This document shows, piece by piece, positions 61,076-64,000 of a DNA stretch of 64,000 bases (the first letter of the stretch is position 1; each line of letters begins with the position of its first letter). Source of the DNA: Botrytis cinerea B05.10 (lineage: Eukaryota > Ascomycota > Leotiomycetes > Helotiales > Sclerotiniaceae). The translations under genes and the position numbers were made by a program. The notes beneath the pieces are model-generated. The model was not told where the DNA came from, did no database searches, and saw nothing but the letters and a program-made list of their open reading frames with translations. The DNA is taken from NCBI RefSeq assembly GCF_000143535.2, contig NC_037311.1:2232001-2296000 (forward strand). The letters are read 5' to 3'.

Positions 61076-63122
61076 ATGGATGGACTCGATGATGGTTTCA
61101 AGGGGTTTGATGAAGGTTTCAATGGATTTCCTAAAAGACTTCCCGATGATTGTGTGGAATACTCACTTTACATCATTGACTCCAAGCTAAAATCACAAAA
61201 GGATTTACTTAGCAAGTTAGAGGATGTGCGGAAAGAGTCTTTGAAGCTTTTGAAGGATCTTACTAAAGATTATATATGGCAACGGGATGGCTTTAGGGTG
61301 GAAATTAAGAATGAGAAAGGTATGATATCCACAGTGTATTGTCATGCGTCAAATGATTGACGATTCAGCAGGTTCAATGTACCTTGACGGGATTACAAAT
61401 TATGGAGATTCGGTCGAAGACGAATGGCTTATTGTGTATATACTTAAAGAATTGAGCATTCGATTTCCTACATTATGGATCAAAGTTGTGGACTCCGATG
61501 GCGAGTTTCTACTGATTGAAGCTGCAAATGCTCTACCAAGATGGTTGAATCCTGAGATTGCAGATAACAGGGTAGGTTTTCTCGTCCAACATGAAGTAAG
61601 GAATAAAAGAATGAGTTCTGACGTCTTGCAGGTATGGATTCATAATAACGCTCTTCACATTATACCATTGCGTGCAATCACTGATTCCTCGATCAAAAAC
61701 CCAACTGCCCCAATATCTCGATCACTTACCTTAGAAGAAGCCCACAAAACCATATCTTTAACCCCAGAAATACTCATACACTCACCCATGATCGAAGAAG
61801 AGGCATTTTATCGTTTGCGAAACTATCCGGCCCAAATTGCAGCATCCCTTCACCATGCTCGCATCACAATACCACGGAAAGTTGCTTACATACTACATCT
61901 TTGCCCAACCGCTATAGCCCCGGCAGTCGAAGCATTTTATCTTCGAGATCCAATTGCACTCAAGCCTCTTCAAACCTCCTCGTCTAAACTTGCGTTCCCT
62001 CCAGAGGATTTAGTCGCCGTCTCAACCCGATTTACAAAAGTTCTCTATGCACAACTGAAGTCGCAACAATTTTCTGCACCCATTGCATGGAAGGATATTC
62101 TAACACCGCCAAAGAACGACGCAGAATTGGACAAATTTACAAGATTAGAAATGGGAATGAAAGTTACCTCAGGATTTGAAATGCTAGTTACAGATCCGAA
62201 GAATAGAGATCATCGATCCGTTAGAGAGATTAATATACTTCTAGAGGATCTCGAGGAAGATGCTTCCAATCTTCCTAGCGACGATAAAATTCTTACTTGG
62301 AAGGACAATATGAGAGAGGATGATGAGAAGTGGCTTGATATCAATTTCGAGGACTTTGAGAGAGAGTTAGATGGAAAGAATAAGGACAAGAAGTCGGCTG
62401 GGATACCTGGAGCTTTTGGACCGGACCCCCCGTCCGGATTTGGCGATGCAAAGACTGAAGCTGATTTAAAGAAAATGGTGGAACGTTTCGAAGCTTTCCT
62501 AAACGATGATGATGCCGGTCCCGACGGTGCTGAAATGGACGAGATGGATGTCGATGACGACGAAGACGACGACGACGACGACGATGATGATGATGATGAA
62601 GACAGCGAGGAGGATAAAGATGTTAGCTTTGATGAAGTGGAATTTGCAAAGATGATGAGAGAGATGATGGGTATGCCAACGGATGACACAGATGAGCCTG
62701 CATCTCAATCCAACTTAGGAATTTCCCGCAGGGTTGAAGAAATTGATAGTGATGATGAGAATGAAGAGAGTGATGAAATGGAGGAGATACAAAAAGTGAT
62801 GAAGAGGATGGAAGCAGAATTGAACGAGGCTGGGGCGCTCAATTTAGGTCCCACCCCAAGCAAAGTTGCTACCCTCTCTGGAAATGGAATGGGCACTGGA
62901 AAGGATAAGCAACGAGCAGAACTAGATGAGGAGGAGGAGGCAGATGAAGAAAGCGATGAGGAATTGGACATCGATTTTAATCTGGCGAAAAACCTATTAG
63001 AAAGTTTCAAAAGTCAAGGAGGCATGGCTGGGCCCGGGGGCAATCTACTAGGTATGATGGGTTTGAAACTACCTCGCGACGAAGATGATGAAGGAAGAAG
63101 TCGTGGAAAGAGACCTGAATAA
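61076..63122 (+). CDS. ECD: Ecdysoneless/SGT1 (ECD) family protein
   Basis: ECD proteins are linked to pre-mRNA splicing (Prp8 stability) and cell-cycle control; the fungal ones were first described as a suppressor of gcr2 in yeast complementation. Three exons: 61076-61319, 61372-61571 and 61632-63122, giving 644 residues. The family body is visible in DDCVEYSLYI, then YGDSVEDEWLIVYILKELSI, IEAANALPRWLNPEIADNRV, WIHNNALHIIPL, and MGMKVTSGFEMLVTDPKNRD. The C-terminal third is very acidic, with a near-pure Asp run at about 470-490 and Glu/Asp clusters around FAKMMREMMGMP. It ends in a basic SRGKRPE. The acidic tail is typical of the family and is probably a CK2 target. Confidence 0.92.
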
Positions 63123-63198
63123 AGACTGAACAAGAATTATAAGATATTTGACTATTGTTTGGGTATCGCTAATTACATCAAAAAATCGCTGGTATGCC
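63123..63198. other. Convergent 3' region
   Basis: Only 76 bp lie between the ECD stop codon and the stop codon of the minus-strand kinase-like gene, so the 3' UTRs must overlap. Confidence 0.6.
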
Positions 63199-64000
63199 TC
63201 AATTTTCATCTACCAAATCCTCGATACCAATTTTTTGCCTCTTGGAACTCTCAGCCTCCGGGGCTACAGACGAACTCAAGCTTCGCGCTCTCTTGAGCAT
63301 ATCATTGACTGCAACATCCACTCTTTCCAATTCTGATAACGCAGCGGTTAAATTCCTCCGGTTTTCTAACTCGCGTCTACTGCTGTCGCTTTGGGGTCGG
63401 TAGTATTCTGTCACTATTCCCAGTACAGCTCTGTAGCAGCGGTAGAGCAACAATCGTACTTCTGCATTCCCTGTGTCTTCGATGAGATCATCTTCATCAC
63501 CTGCCTTCCAGCCTTCCATGAAACCTTCACTGGGATTTTCGAAAACATTTGAGAGTAATGGGTCTCCAAAGATACCTTGACTCCAGTTTCGTAGTCCTGT
63601 TAGTTTGAGACTTTCAGTCGGGATGTGCGAACTGCCTTCCTTGATTCCGTTCTCGATCATTACGTTCCGTTCACCTAGATCTAGTAGTACCAATCTAGGA
63701 AGTTTGACAGCGTCCATGCGCCAAGATAGACGTTGGTAGTGTGATCGCACTACATCGTATGGAAGCAAGACGGCCATATCTTCTCCATCGCGCAAAATTG
63801 ATTCAAGTAGGGTATTGAAAGCTTCTGACCAAGTTGTGGACCCCGAGCCTAAAGGGGCTGAAGGGCGCGATTGTTTGAAGGGGTCTGGGAGGACTCGAGC
63901 TGCTGTACCGAATGTGCTGTTGGGTGATGTGAGGGAAGCTAAGCTTCGAGTTAGAGATCCGACTTGTTTGTCGATGAGGCGCCGGTCGGATAGACTGAGG
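63199..64000 (-). CDS. Kinase-like (aminoglycoside phosphotransferase-type) protein, 5' part outside window
   Basis: The frame is open from base 64000 down to the stop at 63199, so only the C-terminal 266 residues are visible and the start lies beyond the window. The segment VLLPYDVVRSHYQRLSWRMD followed by VKLPRLVLLDLGERNVMIEN looks like the catalytic region of APH/choline-kinase-like phosphotransferases, where a D-x-x-x-x-N pattern holds catalytic Asp and metal-binding Asn. Then comes RNWSQGIFGDPLLSNVFENP, which matches the usual substrate or Mg2+ segment (a D in GDPL). The tail is helical, then Ser-rich and basic. The substrate is unknown; many fungal APH-like proteins have no assigned function. 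Confidence 0.7.
   Translation of the reverse strand, partial: LSLSDRRLIDKQVGSLTRSLASLTSPNSTFGTAARVLPDPFKQSRPSAPLGSGSTTWSEAFNTLLESILRDGEDMAVLLPYDVVRSHYQRLSWRMDAVKLPRLVLLDLGERNVMIENGIKEGSSHIPTESLKLTGLRNWSQGIFGDPLLSNVFENPSEGFMEGWKAGDEDDLIEDTGNAEVRLLLYRCYRAVLGIVTEYYRPQSDSSRRELENRRNLTAALSELERVDVAVNDMLKRARSLSSSVAPEAESSKRQKIGIEDLVDEN

Noticed and set aside
1..64000. A secondary-metabolite, defence or mobile-element cluster
   Set aside because: No PKS, NRPS, terpene cyclase, NLR, transposase, integrase or reverse transcriptase motif was seen; the genes are unrelated housekeeping functions.

Overview
The window looks like nuclear DNA of a filamentous ascomycete (Pezizomycotina). Reading frames are split by short introns, mostly 49-103 nt, with GT..AG ends and CTRAC-type branch points. 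The gene set is typically fungal: Vac14, a cytochrome-b5-fused sphingolipid desaturase, a Gbp2/Hrb1-type RRM protein, an ApsB/Mto1-type microtubule-organising protein, a metacaspase, Tsr4 and Utp22. Codon use and gene style would fit a leotiomycete such as Botrytis or Sclerotinia, but that placement is an inference. I see no bacterial operon, CRISPR array, plasmid, virus or intact transposon, and no convincing tRNA or rRNA gene.

Layout. 1-3.0 kb (-): VAC14, cut at its 3' end by the window edge. 4.4-4.8 kb (-): a small two-exon protein with a seed-maturation-like motif. 5.7-7.4 kb (-): delta-8 sphingolipid desaturase. 9.2-9.9 kb (+): an unknown Cys-cluster, Gly-rich protein. 10.2-12.0 kb (-): dihydrolipoamide dehydrogenase. 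12.4-15.0 kb (-) and 15.3-15.9 kb (+): divergent SGD1-type nucleolar protein and SRP14. 16.8-18.2 kb (-): an unknown Cys-rich AT-hook protein. 19.0-21.0 kb (-): a three-RRM protein with an 8-nt microexon. 24.0-24.2 kb (-): a tentative tiny secreted protein. 24.4-25.3 kb (+): COQ9, convergent with SMC6 (25.6-29.4 kb, -). 30.0-32.0 kb (-): cystathionine gamma-synthase, divergent from UTP22 (32.3-35.7 kb, +). 36.5-37.9 kb (+): TSR4, convergent with eIF3k (38.3-39.3 kb, -). 40.1-42.4 kb (-): a mucin-like single-pass membrane protein. 45.5-47.4 kb (+): an unrecognised protein. 53.6-55.5 kb (+): metacaspase. 56.2-60.6 kb (-): ApsB/Mto1-type protein, divergent from the Ecdysoneless/SGT1 family gene (61.1-63.1 kb, +). 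63.2-64.0 kb (-): a kinase-like (APH-type) protein running off the end.

The genes do not form a biosynthetic cluster. They are mostly housekeeping genes, with a loose concentration of ribosome and RNA biology (Sgd1, Utp22, Tsr4, SRP14, eIF3k, the RRM protein), organelle metabolism (Lpd, Coq9) and chromosome or microtubule maintenance (Smc6, ApsB). Several neighbours share short divergent promoters: SGD1/SRP14 319 bp, CGS/UTP22 295 bp, ApsB/ECD 435 bp. About 12 kb lies in three long gene-poor stretches (20.95-24.0, 42.4-45.5 and 47.4-53.6 kb), which hold microsatellites, palindromes and long leaders but no gene I can defend.

I did not find a clearly new biological system. The most interesting items are the 8-nt microexon, two small spliced genes that simple ORF calling misses, and a handful of unassigned lineage-type proteins. 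Exon boundaries were derived by hand from splice signals and reading-frame closure. Where I give exact exon lengths, the sum is a multiple of three.
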